From the NCBI GenBank assembly GCA_027422505.1, contig JAPQWV010000764.1:124001-188000 (forward strand): DNA of 64,000 nucleotides, given 5' to 3'. The notes under the pieces were generated by a model. The model saw nothing but the letters and a program-made list of their open reading frames with translations, had not been told where the DNA came from and searched no databases. The first letter of the stretch is position 1; each line of letters begins with the position of its first letter. Source of the stretch: Craterostigma plantagineum (taxonomy: Eukaryota > Streptophyta > Magnoliopsida > Lamiales > Linderniaceae). The position numbers were made by a program, and so were the translations under genes. Positions 63,825 to 64,000 of the stretch are shown one piece after another.

Positions 63825-64000
63825 ATTTTACTAAATCGGACTTTACACTACCTTTTATATATTTTCTTATTTAGTAAAAATTCATCACAAACAATCAATA
63901 TAATAATATTAATATTCTTAAAAAAGATGTCAAATATACAATTTTTTACCTTGTAACTCTATTATTAAAATATTCAGTTTCTTAAAAACCGCGCCACACT
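63825..64000 (+). mobile_element. Stowaway-like MITE, copy C, cut by the window edge
   Basis: ATTTTACTAAATCGGAC and TCACAAACAATCAATATAA followed by AAAATATTCAGTTTCTTAA match copy A in order and orientation. The left terminal repeat is too diverged to see and the right end lies beyond the window. Confidence 0.75.

Overview
The window is nuclear DNA of a dicotyledonous flowering plant. Genes are split by short AT-rich GT-AG introns (three clear GC-AG exceptions), carry plant-specific families (AINTEGUMENTA, SOB FIVE-LIKE, ZAT zinc fingers, HIPP, SBT1 subtilases, plastid HEMA and homoserine kinase), and are separated by AT-rich spacers with Stowaway, Harbinger, hAT-like and Mutator-like elements. 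The species cannot be named from the sequence alone. No operon, CRISPR, phage or organellar gene block was seen.

Layout. 0-7 kb: the edge of an Alba-domain gene (minus strand), a membrane RING-H2 protein, a nucleoredoxin-2-like gene without any CXXC, and a convergent intronless SBT1 subtilase. 9-15 kb: a ZAT10-type C2H2 repressor with an upstream W-box cluster, a Harbinger element carrying a nested Stowaway, an intron-bearing ribosomal protein L15 pseudogene, and a small SVIP-like protein with an intact p97-binding motif. 16.9-22.6 kb: a SOB FIVE-LIKE gene, a plastid DUF3054 membrane protein, then two neighbouring hAT-like elements built of GAGCTC and CGGGT arrays. 25-34 kb: an AINTEGUMENTA orthologue with a 9-nt microexon, and squalene epoxidase with a foldback and a duplicated splice donor in one intron. 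34-38 kb: gene-poor.

38-46 kb: a WAV3-type RING/VWA ubiquitin ligase converging on HEMA (glutamyl-tRNA reductase), which diverges from homoserine kinase across 1.2 kb holding a Stowaway. 45.7-51 kb: a decayed APH1 (gamma-secretase subunit) pseudogene, then a complete 4.0-kb Mutator-like element with a perfect 9-bp target duplication. Its right end lies 93 bp before the start codon of a MAPR4/neuferricin-like gene. 51-64 kb: MAPR4-like, PRMT10, a TMEM135-like membrane protein, a small unknown membrane protein, HIPP20-type metallochaperone, aspartic proteinase-like protein 1, and a third Stowaway running off the edge.

The genes form no single pathway. Several supply housekeeping or plastid metabolism (tetrapyrrole entry by HEMA, threonine branch by homoserine kinase, sterol entry by squalene epoxidase); others act in organ growth (ANT, SOFL, WAV3-like), stress signalling (ZAT, HIPP) or proteolysis (SBT, ASPL1, RING proteins). 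The most unusual stretch is 45.7-51.1 kb, where a repeat-rich Mutator-like element separates a dead APH1 copy from an intact divergent neighbour.
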